A stretch of DNA of 64,000 bases from Thermopolyspora sp044507605 (GTDB taxonomy: Bacteria > Actinomycetota > Actinomycetes > Streptosporangiales > Streptosporangiaceae). The stretch's first letter is position 1. The number at the start of each line of letters is the position of its first letter. Below are positions 42,827 through 51,769 of this stretch, piece after piece. A program made the translations under genes and the position numbers. The notes beneath the pieces are model-generated. The model worked only from the letters and a program-made list of their open reading frames with translations. It made no database searches and was not told the DNA's origin. The stretch covers positions 5,790-69,789 of the forward strand of contig JBIQJI010000025.1 in the NCBI GenBank assembly GCA_044507605.1. The letters run 5' to 3'.

Positions 42827-44575
42827 ATGGCGGGACGGGCGGCCGGGCGGGCCCGAGTCGCCGAGGTCGTGGGCGCCACGCTGGCCCGGCTCGGCGCGAG
42901 CCGCGCGTTCGGCGTCGTCGACAGCGGCAACTTCCATGTGACCAACGCGCTCGTCGCCGGCGGCGTGCGGTTCGTGGCCGCCCGGCACGAAGGCGGCGCC
43001 ATCACCATGGCCGACGCGTACGCCCGGCTGAGCGGCCCGCCCGGCCCGGGCGGCGAGGCGCGCGGCCGCACCGTCGGGGTGGTGTCGGTCCATCAGGGCC
43101 CGGGGCTGACCAACGCGCTGACCGGGCTCGCCGAGGCGGCCAAGAGCGGCACCCCGCTGATCGTGCTGGCCGCGCAGGCCACCTCGCCGCACTCCAACTT
43201 CTGGGTCGACCAGGCCGGGCTGGCCGCCGCCGCGGGCGCCGTGCCGGAGCGGGTGTCGTCGGCGGCGACGGCGGTGGCCGACGTGACGCGGGCGTACCGG
43301 ACGGCCCAGCAGGGTCGCGCGGTCGTGCTCAACCTGCCGCTCGACGTCCAAGCGGAGCCGGTCGAGCCGATCGACCCGATCGACCCGCCCGGACCGGAAG
43401 ACACGGCCGGGGCCGCCGGCGCGGCTCACGGGACCGGCGCCGCCGAGCCGGTGCGGGCGGGGGAGCCGGCGCGGGACGCCGTCGCGAAACTGGCGGAGAT
43501 CCTCACGGCGGCGCGGCGTCCGGTGTTCATCGCCGGGCGCGGCGCGCGTGGTGCGCGCGGGCCCGTGGCGGAGTGCGCCGAGCGGGCCGGGGCGCTGCTG
43601 GCGACGTCGGCCGTCGCCAAAGGGCTGTTCCGGGGCGACCCCTGGGACCTCGACGTGAGCGGCGGGTTCGCCTCTCCGCTGGCGGCCGAGCTGATCAGGG
43701 ACGCCGACGTGATCGTCGCCTGGGGCTGCGCGCTGAACATGTGGACCACCCGCCACGGCACGCTCATCGCGCCCGAGGCCACGGTGGTGCAGGTGGACCA
43801 CGACCCGGCCGCGATCGGGGTCCATCGGCCCGTCGCCCTCGGCGTGGCCGGCGACGTCGCCGCCACGGCCGCCGCCGTCCGCGCCGCGCTCGACCGGCGC
43901 GGCACGGCCGGACACGAACGGTACCGCACGCCCCGGGTGGCGGAGCGGATCGCCCGGCAGATCCGCTGGCGCGACGTGCCGTACGACGACGAGGGCGGCG
44001 ACGGCCGCATCGACCCCAGGACGCTGACGATCGCGCTCGACGACCTGCTGCCGGCCGAGCGGGTCGTCGCCGTCGACTCCGGCAACTTCATGGGATATCC
44101 GTCGATGTTCCTGTCGGTGCCGGACGAACAGGGCTTCTGCTTCACCCAGGCGTTCCAGTCGATCGGCCTCGGCCTCGCCACCGCGATCGGGGCCGCGCTC
44201 GCCCGCCCGGACCGGCTGCCCGTCGCCGCGCTCGGCGACGGCGGGGCGCTGATGGGCGTGAGCGAGCTCGAAACCGTGGTGCGGCTCGGCCTGCCCATGG
44301 TGATCGTCGTCTACGACGACGAGGCCTACGGCGCCGAGGTGCATCACTTCGGCCCGGGCGGGCACCCCCTCGACCAGGTGCGCTTCCCCCCGGCCGACCT
44401 CGCGGCCATCGGCCGCGGCTTCGGCTGCGACGCGGTGACCGTGCGCGACCCGGCCGACCTCGCCGCGGTCGCCGCCTGGCTCGGCGGGCCGCGTGACCGC
44501 CCGCTCCTGGTGCACGCCAAGGTGACCGGCGATCGCCCGTCCTGGTGGCTGGAGGAGGCCTTCCGGGGCCACTGA
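42827..44575 (+). CDS. Thiamine-diphosphate-dependent enzyme (acetolactate synthase / 2-oxoacid decarboxylase family)
   Basis: A 582-residue ThDP enzyme. The N-terminal Pyr domain (1 to about 165) has the cofactor-activating Glu E55 (ARHEGGAITMADAYAR). A Pro/Asp-rich linker (about 180-210) with tandem EPIDPIDPP precedes the FAD/nucleotide-like middle domain (about 220-360). The PP domain (about 385-560) has G470-D-G (ALGDGGALMGVSELE), with DDEAYGAE (D497-D498) in place of the usual NN for metal binding. No FAD-specific RQ motif is obvious, which favours a decarboxylase or lyase over acetohydroxyacid synthase. Co-translated with the cyclase gene. Confidence 0.85.
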   Translation: MAGRAAGRARVAEVVGATLARLGASRAFGVVDSGNFHVTNALVAGGVRFVAARHEGGAITMADAYARLSGPPGPGGEARGRTVGVVSVHQGPGLTNALTGLAEAAKSGTPLIVLAAQATSPHSNFWVDQAGLAAAAGAVPERVSSAATAVADVTRAYRTAQQGRAVVLNLPLDVQAEPVEPIDPIDPPGPEDTAGAAGAAHGTGAAEPVRAGEPARDAVAKLAEILTAARRPVFIAGRGARGARGPVAECAERAGALLATSAVAKGLFRGDPWDLDVSGGFASPLAAELIRDADVIVAWGCALNMWTTRHGTLIAPEATVVQVDHDPAAIGVHRPVALGVAGDVAATAAAVRAALDRRGTAGHERYRTPRVAERIARQIRWRDVPYDDEGGDGRIDPRTLTIALDDLLPAERVVAVDSGNFMGYPSMFLSVPDEQGFCFTQAFQSIGLGLATAIGAALARPDRLPVAALGDGGALMGVSELETVVRLGLPMVIVVYDDEAYGAEVHHFGPGGHPLDQVRFPPADLAAIGRGFGCDAVTVRDPADLAAVAAWLGGPRDRPLLVHAKVTGDRPSWWLEEAFRGH

Positions 44576-44589
44576 CCGGGCGGGCCCGG

Positions 44590-44609
44590 CCCCGGCCGGG
44601 CGGCCGGGG
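44590..44609. terminator. Hairpin between convergent ThDP-enzyme and pruA genes
   Basis: A perfect 8-bp GC stem (44590-44597 with 44602-44609) with a 4-nt loop directly abuts the pruA stop. It is probably a shared terminator, without a T-run. Confidence 0.5.
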
Positions 44610-46271
44610 TCAGGTGAGCGGAGGCTGCGGGCGGCCCGGCTGGGCGGTGTCGCCCCGGTAGGGCGCGGTGGTGATCGGCGGGCAGAAGGTCTCCTTGATG
44701 CTGCGGGCGTTGACCCAGCGGGTGAGGTTGAGGATCGACCCGGCCTTGTCGTTGGTGCCCGACGCGCGGGCGCCGCCGAAGGGCTGCTGCCCGACCACCG
44801 CCCCGGTGGGCTTGTCGTTGATGTAGAAGTTGCCGGCGGCGAAGCGCAGGCGCTCGGTGGCCGAGGCGATGGCGTACCGATCCTCGGCGATGACCGAGCC
44901 GGTCAGGGCGTACGGCGCGACGGCCTCCAGCCGGGTCAGGGTCTCGTCGAAGCGGTCGTCGTCGTAGACGTGCACGGCGAGGATGGGGCCGAAGTACTCC
45001 TTGACGAAGACCTCGTCGGTGGGGTCGGCGCATTCGAGCACCGCGGGCCGCACGAAGTAGCCGGTCGTGTCGTCGCACGAGCCGGTGAGCAGGTCGATGG
45101 AGTCGACGGCGCGGGCCCGGTCGAGGGCGGCGCGGTGCTTGGCGAACGCCCGGTCGTCGATGACGGCGCCCATGAACAGCGAGGGGTCCTCCGCCACGTC
45201 GCCGACGCTCAGCGACTCGGCGGTGGCCACGAAGTCGTCGCGCATGCGGGCCCACAGGGAGCGCGGCACGTACGCCCGGGAGGCCGCCGAGCACTTCTGG
45301 CCCTGGTACTCGAAGGCGCCCCTGATCAGCGCGGTCGACAGCACGCCGGGGTCGGCCGAGGGGTGCGCGAGCACGAAGTCCTTGCCGCCGGTCTCCCCGA
45401 CGAGCCGGGGGTAGCCGCGGTACGTCGCGATGTTGGCGCCGACGGCCGACCACAGATGCCGGAAGGTGGCGGTCGAGCCGGTGAAGTGGATGCCGGCCAG
45501 CTCGGGGTGGGGGAGCGCGGCCGCCGAGACGGCGGGGCCGTACCCCGTCACCATGTTGATCACGCCCGGGGGCAGCCCGGCGGCCTCCAGCAGGCGCATG
45601 GTGAAGTGGGCGGCGAACTGCTGTGTCGGCGACGGCTTCCAGACGACGACGTTGCCCATCAGAGCCGGAGCGGTCGGCAGGTTTCCGGCGATGGAGGTGA
45701 AGTTGAACGGCGTGATGGCCAGCACGAACCCTTCGAGCGGCCGGTACTCCATGCGGTTCCACACGCCGGCCGGCGAGATCGGCTGCTCGGCCAGCAGCTC
45801 AGCCGCGAAGGCCACGTTGAACCGGAAGAAGTCGATCAGCTCGCACGCGGCGTCGATCTCCGCCTGGTGCGCCGACTTCGACTGGCCGAGAATGGTCGCC
45901 CCGTTGAGCGTCGCCCGCCACGGCCCCGACAGCAGCTCGGCGGCGCGCAGGAACACCGCGGCCCGCTCCTCGAACGGCAGCGCCCGCCACTGCGGCGCCG
46001 CCGCCAGCGCCGCGTCGATGGCCGCATGCACGTCGGCCTCGGTCGCCTCGGCGGTGCGGCCGAGCACGGCGGCCCGGTTGTGCGGCTGCACGACGTCGAT
46101 CGGCCGCCCGCCGGCCATGCGCCGCTCGCCGCCGATCGTCATCGTCAGCTCGACGCCGGCGCCCGCCAGCTCCTTGATGCGGCCCTCCAAGGCGGCCCGC
46201 TCGGCGCTGCCGGGCGGGTAGCCGATGACGGGCTCGTTGACCGGGCCGGGGACGTTGCTGAAGGCATCCAT
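44610..46271 (-). CDS. pruA: L-glutamate gamma-semialdehyde (1-pyrroline-5-carboxylate) dehydrogenase
   Basis: A 553-residue aldehyde dehydrogenase that oxidises glutamate semialdehyde to glutamate with NAD+, the second step of proline catabolism. Typical motifs are AITPFNFTSIAGNLP, WKPSPTQQFAAHF, HFTGSTATF, GETGGKDFVLAHPSAD (general base Glu) and catalytic C327 (EYQGQKCSAASRAYVP). The end FGGARASGTNDKAG is characteristic of the monofunctional P5CDH family. ATG start at 46271 with a GAGAGGAA site. It lies 45 nt downstream of the proline dehydrogenase gene and is co-transcribed with it. Confidence 0.96.
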   Translation of the reverse strand: MDAFSNVPGPVNEPVIGYPPGSAERAALEGRIKELAGAGVELTMTIGGERRMAGGRPIDVVQPHNRAAVLGRTAEATEADVHAAIDAALAAAPQWRALPFEERAAVFLRAAELLSGPWRATLNGATILGQSKSAHQAEIDAACELIDFFRFNVAFAAELLAEQPISPAGVWNRMEYRPLEGFVLAITPFNFTSIAGNLPTAPALMGNVVVWKPSPTQQFAAHFTMRLLEAAGLPPGVINMVTGYGPAVSAAALPHPELAGIHFTGSTATFRHLWSAVGANIATYRGYPRLVGETGGKDFVLAHPSADPGVLSTALIRGAFEYQGQKCSAASRAYVPRSLWARMRDDFVATAESLSVGDVAEDPSLFMGAVIDDRAFAKHRAALDRARAVDSIDLLTGSCDDTTGYFVRPAVLECADPTDEVFVKEYFGPILAVHVYDDDRFDETLTRLEAVAPYALTGSVIAEDRYAIASATERLRFAAGNFYINDKPTGAVVGQQPFGGARASGTNDKAGSILNLTRWVNARSIKETFCPPITTAPYRGDTAQPGRPQPPLT

Positions 46272-46316
46272 ATCGACCGTTCCTCTCGGAGGTGTTCTCG
46301 CGCCGGGGCGCGCCGC

Positions 46317-47240
46317 TCAGGAGGCGAGCGAGCGCAGGAAGAAGGCGACGTTGGCCGGGCGTTCGGCGAGCCGCCGCATGAAGTAGCCGTACCAGTCGGA
46401 GCCGTACGGCACGTAGACGCGGACCGTGACACCGTCGCGGGCGAGCTCGACCTGGCGGCCCGGCCGCACGCCGTAGAGCATCTGGTGCTCGTAGTCGTCG
46501 TGGCCGCGGCCGTACCTGGCGGCGAGGACGCCCGCGATGGCGATGAGCCGCTCGTCGTGGGTCGCCACCATGGGGTACCCCTCACCGCTCATCAGGATGC
46601 GCAAACACCGCACGTACGCCCGGTCCACGTCGTGTTTGCGCGGCCACGCCACCGAGGCCGGCTCGGCGTAGGCGCCCTTGACGAGCCGCACGCGCGAGCC
46701 GGGGCCGGCCAGGTCGCGGCAGTCGGCCTCGCTGCGGTACAGGTACGCCTGGACGGCCACGCCGGTGGCGGGAAAGTCGGCGCGCAGGGCGCGCAGCACC
46801 GACAGGGTGGAGTCGGCGGTGGCGTGGCCCTCCATGTCCAGGGTGACCGTGGCGCCGCAGTCGCGTGCGGCGGCGCAGATGCGCTGCGCGTGATCGAGGG
46901 CGATGCGTTCGCCGTCGGCGCCGAGGCTCTGCCCGATGGCCGACAGCTTGACCGACACCTCGGCCCGCCGGCCCAGGCCGAGCGGCCGTAGCGCGCCGAG
47001 CAGCTCCAGGTACGCCTTGACGGCGGCGCCCGCGGCCGCGAGGTCGCGGGTCTGCTCGCCGAGGTGGTCGACCGTCACGGCGAGCCCCGACGCGGTCAGC
47101 CGGCGCACGACCGCGAGCGCGTCGCCGGTGGTCTCCCCGGCGATGAACCGTTCGACCACCCGGCGGGTGGCCGGGAATCCCGTCACCAGCCGCCGCGCCA
47201 GGGGGCTGCGCGAGGCGGTGAGCAGCACCGAACCCTGCAT
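46317..47240 (-). CDS. Proline dehydrogenase
   Basis: A 307-residue FAD-dependent enzyme (monofunctional PutB/PRODH type) oxidising proline to pyrroline-5-carboxylate at the membrane. A TIM-barrel core carries VSVKLSAIGQSLG, VTLDMEGHA, VAVQAYLYRSEADC, RLVKGAYAEP and MLYGVRPGRQ, and ends with the conserved YGYFMRRLAERPAN. The ATG at 47240 has no Shine-Dalgarno sequence; a TAGCCT -10 element lies 6 nt upstream, so the mRNA is probably leaderless. Divergent from a PucR regulator. Confidence 0.95.
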   Translation of the reverse strand: MQGSVLLTASRSPLARRLVTGFPATRRVVERFIAGETTGDALAVVRRLTASGLAVTVDHLGEQTRDLAAAGAAVKAYLELLGALRPLGLGRRAEVSVKLSAIGQSLGADGERIALDHAQRICAAARDCGATVTLDMEGHATADSTLSVLRALRADFPATGVAVQAYLYRSEADCRDLAGPGSRVRLVKGAYAEPASVAWPRKHDVDRAYVRCLRILMSGEGYPMVATHDERLIAIAGVLAARYGRGHDDYEHQMLYGVRPGRQVELARDGVTVRVYVPYGSDWYGYFMRRLAERPANVAFFLRSLAS

Positions 47241-47246
47241 GCCGTC

Positions 47247-47252
47247 AGGCTA
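47247..47252 (-). promoter_or_regulatory. -10 element TAGCCT, leaderless promoter for the proline dehydrogenase operon
   Basis: On the minus strand the hexamer ends 6 nt before the ATG. The -35 region is weak, as expected for an activator-dependent promoter; the palindrome at 47307-47324 would be centred about 75 bp upstream of the start point. Confidence 0.45.
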
Positions 47253-47306
47253 GGACGCCGCCGCGCGCGGGCCTATGGACATCCGGCGAGTCCTTTGCCA
47301 CCGCGT

Positions 47307-47324
47307 CTCATACAGCTGTATGAG
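47307..47324. promoter_or_regulatory. 18-bp perfect palindrome, probable PucR-regulator operator
   Basis: CTCATACAGCTGTATGAG is a perfect 18-bp inverted repeat in the 93-bp gap between the divergent proline dehydrogenase and PucR genes. It overlaps the -10-like GAGAAT (47322-47327) of the regulator, so binding would repress the regulator's own gene while being well placed to activate the put promoter. Confidence 0.7.
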
Positions 47325-47333
47325 AATGGGGGT

Positions 47334-48518
47334 GTGGACCTTCAGCAGCTCGTTGACGAGATCGCCCGGGTCCTCGGCGCGCCGGCGACGATCGAGGACC
47401 GCGCCTTCCAGCTCCTCGCCTACTGCGCGCAGAGCGGCGCGATCGACCGGGTGCGCGAGGAGTCGATCCTGCGCCGCCGCGCCAGCGCGCGCGTGCGGGC
47501 GTACTTCGAGGGGTTCGGCATCGTCACCGCCCAGGGCCCGGTCCGGGTGCCCCCCGACGCCGGGCTCGGCGTGCTCGGCCGGGTCTGCGTGCCGCTGCGC
47601 CATCGGGGCGTGACGTACGGCTACCTGTGGCTGCTCGACTCCGGCGAGATCGGCGACCAGCGGCTCGCGGCGGCCGCGCCGCTGATCGGCCGGGCCGCCG
47701 CGGCGCTCGCGCAGGAGGCGCACGGCCGGCGCGAGGCCGGTGAAGGGCTGCGGGAGCTGCTGTCGCCCGACCCGGATGTCCGGGCCGGCTCGACGGCCGT
47801 CGTCGAGGGGCCGGTGACGGCCATCGCGGCCAGGGCCGGCGACGTCGCGGCCCTGTGGACGCTGCCGCGGGGCGTGCTGGCCGACCCGGGCGAGCCGGGG
47901 GAGACGCCGACGGCCCTGCTGTGCCCGGCGGGGCGCGCCGCCGAGGTGGCGCGTGACGTGCAGGGCATGTACGGCACGCCGGTGGGCGTGGGCGGCCCGC
48001 GCCTGGACCCGGGGGAGGCCTGGGAGAGCTGGCGGGAGGCGGTGCTGGCGCTGCGGGTGGCGTCTGCGGTGCACCGGCACGCCCCGGTCGCGGCCTGGCC
48101 CGAGCTCGGCGTCTACCGGGTGCTGGTGCGGCTGCCCCGGCGGGAGCTCGCCGACCTGGCGGGCCGGGTGCGGGACCTGCCTGAGGAGCTGGCCGGCACC
48201 GTGGAGACGTACCTCGACCACGGCTGCCACGCGACCCGGACGGCGCGCGAGCTGGCGATCCATCGGCAGACCCTGTACTACCGGCTGGGCCGGGCCGAGC
48301 GGCTGACCGGGCTGCGGCTCGACGACGGCGAGGACCGCCTCATGCTGCATCTGGCGCTGAAGGCGGTGCCCCTGGCGAGGCACACCCGCGACGACGCGCC
48401 GGCGGGCGTGCGCGGCCGCGGCTCCGGCGGCGTGCCCGGCGGCATGCCTGGGGGCGGCTCCGGGGGCGCGGCGCGTGCGGGTCAGGCGGCGCAGCGGGCG
48501 AGCCGGGCGTCCTCGTAG
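47334..48518 (+). CDS. PucR family transcriptional regulator, probable proline-catabolism activator
   Basis: A 394-residue regulator. The N-terminal half is a GAF-like/CdaR-type sensor region (RRRASARVRAYFEGFGIVTA, VCVPLRHRGVTYGYLWLLD), and the C-terminus (about 290-345) is the PucR HTH (YLDHGCHATRTARELAIHRQ, LYYRLGRAERLTGL). Bacillus subtilis PutR, the proline-responsive activator of putBCP, is in the same family, and divergence from the put operon supports the same role here. The GTG at 47334 follows GAGAAT by 6 nt (leaderless). A Gly-rich tail overlaps the end of the convergent glycosyltransferase gene by 37 nt. Confidence 0.88.
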   Translation: MDLQQLVDEIARVLGAPATIEDRAFQLLAYCAQSGAIDRVREESILRRRASARVRAYFEGFGIVTAQGPVRVPPDAGLGVLGRVCVPLRHRGVTYGYLWLLDSGEIGDQRLAAAAPLIGRAAAALAQEAHGRREAGEGLRELLSPDPDVRAGSTAVVEGPVTAIAARAGDVAALWTLPRGVLADPGEPGETPTALLCPAGRAAEVARDVQGMYGTPVGVGGPRLDPGEAWESWREAVLALRVASAVHRHAPVAAWPELGVYRVLVRLPRRELADLAGRVRDLPEELAGTVETYLDHGCHATRTARELAIHRQTLYYRLGRAERLTGLRLDDGEDRLMLHLALKAVPLARHTRDDAPAGVRGRGSGGVPGGMPGGGSGGAARAGQAAQRASRASS

Positions 48519-49606
48519 ACGCGGACCAGCTCGCGGCCGATGCGCTCCAGGGAGTAGCGCGACCGGGCGCGGTCGGCGCCGGCGTACCCGAGGGCGGTGC
48601 GCAGGGTCGGGTCGGCGAGCAGCTCACGGGCCCGGCGGGCGAGCTCGGCGGGGCGGTCGGGGTTGATCAGGTAGCCGGTGACGCCGTCGACCACCGAGTC
48701 CAGGTGAGCGCCCGACGCCGAGGCGATCACGGGTACGCCGCAGGCCATGGCCTCCAGCGCCACGGTGCCGGTCGGCGCCGCGGCCGGAAGCGACAGGACC
48801 AGGTCGGCGCTGCGCATCAGTTTCGGCATGTTGGTGTGGGCGACGTGGCCGAGGAACGTCACCCGGCCCTCCACGCCGACCTCCTTGGCCAGCCGGCGCA
48901 GGCGGTGCAGCTCGGGGTCGGCGTCGGCGTCGCAGTCGGCGGGCCCCCCGGCGATGAGCAGCTCGGCGCCCGGCACGCCGTCGAGCGCGCGGATGGCGGT
49001 GGAGACCCCGCTGCCGGGCCCGAGCCGGCCGACGTGCACCATGCGCGCCCGCTCACCGCGGGCGAACGCCGGCCCGTGCCGGTGGAACCGCTCGATGTCG
49101 ACCGCGCCCGGCACGACCGCGATGCTGCGCCGGGGCACGCCGAGCCGGATCAGCTCGGACTCCTCGTCGGCGCAGGTGGCGATCACCGCGTCGGCGCGCC
49201 GGGCGATCGCCCGCTCCAGCCTGGTCCGCGACCGCTCCTCGGGGGTGCTTCTCGACAGCGTGTGGAAGGTCTGGGTGACCGGCACCCCGAGCCCTTCGGA
49301 TCCGGCTATCGCGGCCAGCCCGCCCGTCCACGAGTGCGCGTGGATCACGTCGGGACGTTCCTTGCGCCAGCGCGCCTGCAGCCCGGCGCTGAAATCGGAG
49401 ATGAACGGCAGCAGCCCGCTGTCGGACAAGTGGGTGGGCGGCCCGGCGGGCAGGCTCTCCACGGTCACGCCCGGGGCGAGCCGTGAGCGGCTGCGGCCCT
49501 CGGCCGACTCGCGCCGGGTGTAGACGGTGACACGGTGGCCGCGGCTGAGCTCGCGCGCGATGGCGGAATGGACGATGGCCTCGGTGGCGACGATCGCTAT
49601 GTTCAT
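48482..49606 (-). CDS. Group 1 (GT4) glycosyltransferase
   Basis: A 374-residue GT-B fold retaining glycosyltransferase. N-terminal acceptor domain begins MNIAIVATEAIVHSAI; the donor-binding C-terminal domain (about 185-350) has VHVGRLGPGSGVSTAIRAL, VTFLGHV and the EX7E motif within PTGTVALEAMACGVPVIAS. The DVIHAHSWTGGLAA segment is typical of MshA/sucrose-synthase-like families. ATG at 49606 with GAGGTG 6 nt upstream; a longer frame to 49690 lacks an RBS. No glycan cluster surrounds it, so the product (a glycolipid, polysaccharide or small glycoside) is unknown. Confidence 0.9.
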   Translation of the reverse strand: MNIAIVATEAIVHSAIARELSRGHRVTVYTRRESAEGRSRSRLAPGVTVESLPAGPPTHLSDSGLLPFISDFSAGLQARWRKERPDVIHAHSWTGGLAAIAGSEGLGVPVTQTFHTLSRSTPEERSRTRLERAIARRADAVIATCADEESELIRLGVPRRSIAVVPGAVDIERFHRHGPAFARGERARMVHVGRLGPGSGVSTAIRALDGVPGAELLIAGGPADCDADADPELHRLRRLAKEVGVEGRVTFLGHVAHTNMPKLMRSADLVLSLPAAAPTGTVALEAMACGVPVIASASGAHLDSVVDGVTGYLINPDRPAELARRARELLADPTLRTALGYAGADRARSRYSLERIGRELVRVYEDARLARCAA

Positions 49607-49717
49607 GACACACCTCAGTGCTGACAAGCCCGCTTTCACGGTCATCACTAACTGGGTGTGCCTGCGTCCTAAGCACGTTCGCTTCATCATGTGTACCTGG
49701 CAATGCGTAGGTCCAAA

Positions 49718-49759
49718 CCGCCCACACCGGAAATTTCCGGCGATGTCGTGTGTGGGCGG
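49718..49759 (-). terminator. Nested inverted repeat after the PP2C-like gene
   Basis: A 10-bp inverted repeat (49718-49727 with 49750-49759) encloses a perfect 14-bp palindrome CCGGAAATTTCCGG (49727-49740). On the minus strand it begins 7 nt after the PP2C-like stop and is followed by TTT. It may be a terminator, or a protein-binding site upstream of the glycosyltransferase gene. Confidence 0.5.
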
Positions 49760-49766
49760 CGCCGGG

Positions 49767-51617
49767 TCAGCGGCCCCGGCACAACACCAGAACGGTCATC
49801 TCGTCCATGGCGCGGCCCTCGCGAAACCCGCGATGGTCCTCCTCGATCGCCTGCACGACCCCGGCCGCGGGCAGGCCGGCGCACCGGGCCAGCACCTCGG
49901 TCAGGCGCGTGTCGCCGTACCTCTCGCCGGGGCCGCCCGCCGCGTTGACCAGGCCGTCGGAGTACAGCACCAGCGAGTCGCCCTCGGCCAGCGTCACGTC
50001 CTCGGCCATGACCTGCGCGCCCGCTTCGAAACCGAGCGGGACACCGCCCCCCGACGTGAAGCGCACGTCGCCGTCGGCGCGCAGGATCGCGGCGGGATGA
50101 TGCCCGGCCGAGGCCAGCCGGACGCGGCCCGACGCCCGGCGCGCGAACCCCGCCACCGTCATCACGAACAGGCCGGTGCGCTGCGCGACGAGCGCGTCGT
50201 TGACGTCGGCGGCGAGCTTGGCCGGGTCGCGCCGCCCGACGCTCAGCATGCGAAAGCCGCCGCGCACCATCGCCGACACGGCCGCGGCCTCCTCGCCCTT
50301 GCCGGCCGCCCCGCCGAGCACGAACCCCCACCCGTCGGCCACCGGGAACACGTCGTAGAACTCGGCGCCGATCGAGTCGGGCGCCGACCCGGCGCGGTAG
50401 GCCGCCGCCGTCTCGAAGCCGGGGATGTCGGGCAGCGTGCGGGGGAGCACCCCGGTGCGCAGCGCGTCGGCGGCCCGGCTGCGGCTCGCGAAGCTGCTCC
50501 TGGCCCGCAGGGCCAACCCCAGATGCTCACCGGCGTCGAGGGCCAGCGCCAGGTCGGCCAGCGAGAACGGCGGGTGGTCGTCGCGCCGCACCAGGGTCAG
50601 CACGCCCAGCGTCTCGCCGGCGGCCCTGATCGGCACGGCCAGCGCCGACCCGGCCGCCATCGCCCGCACCGCGGGCGTGCCGTCGGGCAGCGCCCCGAGC
50701 AGGTCCTCGTCCTCGACCATCTCGTGCACGGCGCCGTCGGCGAGGTCGCGCACCTGCGCCGCGAGCGGCATGGCGCCGGGGTCCATGACCTCCAGGGCGC
50801 GCCGCAGCTCCGCGACCGGCTGATCGGCCGGCCCGACGACGGCGGCGCGCTCGGATCCGACGTCGGCGATGACCCAGTCGGCGAACCCGGCCGCCAGCAG
50901 GTGCGCCGTGCGGGGCACCGCGACGGGCAGCCGCAGGCTCTCCTCGTCCTGCAGCAGGCGGGTGAGCCGCGACATCAGCTCGTAGCGCCGGGCGGCGTCG
51001 AGGACGCGCGGATCGTCGCCCGGGGCGGGCGCCGGCGCCGGGCCGGGCGGCTCCACCTCGACCGGCAGCGCCACCGCCGCGATCGCCTCCTGCGGCTCGC
51101 CCGGCAGCTGCAGCCGGGTGAGCACCAGCCGCACGGTGTGGGTGCGGCCCTGATGGACCAGCCTGGTCACGAACACGGCCGGCGCGGTCTCGTCGCCGTG
51201 CAGCACCGAGGTGAGATGCGACCGGAAGGCCGCGCGCCGCGAGCCGTCGACGAGCATCGCGAAGCCCCGCCCGGTCAGGTAGCCGGCCGGGCTGCCCAGC
51301 AGGCGCGACGTCTCGGCGTTGACCCGCCTGATCGTGCCGCCGGCGTCCAGGATGACCACGGCGACCGGCAGCGTGCGGAAGACCTGCCGCAGCAGCTTGT
51401 GCTCGCGCTGCGGGCCGCCCTCACGGCCGGTCGGGCGGCGGCTCGCCGACCGCTCGACCGCCAGGCCGAGCAGGTCCTTGGCGGTCTCGAGCTCGGCCAG
51501 GGCGGCGTCGAGCGTGGGCGCCGCATCGCCTGGATAGGCCGACCTGGCGTCCCGCAGCGAGGAGATGCGGGCGACGAGCCCTCGCAGCGCCTCTTCGAGG
51601 TCGATCGCGTCGGTCAA
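49767..51617 (-). CDS. PAS-GAF-PP2C (SpoIIE/RsbU-like) protein with altered metal-binding residues
   Basis: A 616-residue cytoplasmic signalling protein. Order: N-terminal helix, PAS domain (about 75-185; FRTLPVAVVILDAGGTIRRV), GAF domain (about 220-375) and a SpoIIE-type PP2C domain (about 400-616). Such phosphatases normally dephosphorylate STAS anti-sigma antagonists. Here two metal-site aspartates are altered: the GGDFYD motif reads GAEFYD (E419), and GDVxGKG reads GGAAGKG (G436 for Asp). LYSDGLVNA and MDEMT keep theirs. Activity may be reduced or lost. The TTG at 51617 is preferred because AGGA lies upstream; a GTG at 51683 is an alternative. Confidence 0.85.
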   Translation of the reverse strand: MTDAIDLEEALRGLVARISSLRDARSAYPGDAAPTLDAALAELETAKDLLGLAVERSASRRPTGREGGPQREHKLLRQVFRTLPVAVVILDAGGTIRRVNAETSRLLGSPAGYLTGRGFAMLVDGSRRAAFRSHLTSVLHGDETAPAVFVTRLVHQGRTHTVRLVLTRLQLPGEPQEAIAAVALPVEVEPPGPAPAPAPGDDPRVLDAARRYELMSRLTRLLQDEESLRLPVAVPRTAHLLAAGFADWVIADVGSERAAVVGPADQPVAELRRALEVMDPGAMPLAAQVRDLADGAVHEMVEDEDLLGALPDGTPAVRAMAAGSALAVPIRAAGETLGVLTLVRRDDHPPFSLADLALALDAGEHLGLALRARSSFASRSRAADALRTGVLPRTLPDIPGFETAAAYRAGSAPDSIGAEFYDVFPVADGWGFVLGGAAGKGEEAAAVSAMVRGGFRMLSVGRRDPAKLAADVNDALVAQRTGLFVMTVAGFARRASGRVRLASAGHHPAAILRADGDVRFTSGGGVPLGFEAGAQVMAEDVTLAEGDSLVLYSDGLVNAAGGPGERYGDTRLTEVLARCAGLPAAGVVQAIEEDHRGFREGRAMDEMTVLVLCRGR

Positions 51618-51769
51618 TGCACGTCCTGTCCGGCCGGGTGCGGAGTGGGTGGGGCGAGGGCGGCCGCCCGCGGGCGGCGGCACGGAGACGGCCCCGATTC
51701 AGACGGTACGCCACCGGGCCGGGACAGGCCCGGTTCGACGGGTCCGCGCCGGGCATTGACTCTGATGCC

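Noticed and set aside
40874..44572. 1232-residue minus frame covering dhaK and the cyclase/ThDP genes
   Set aside because: Only the part from 41866 is DhaK. The upstream part is antisense to two well-supported genes and has no protein family pattern.
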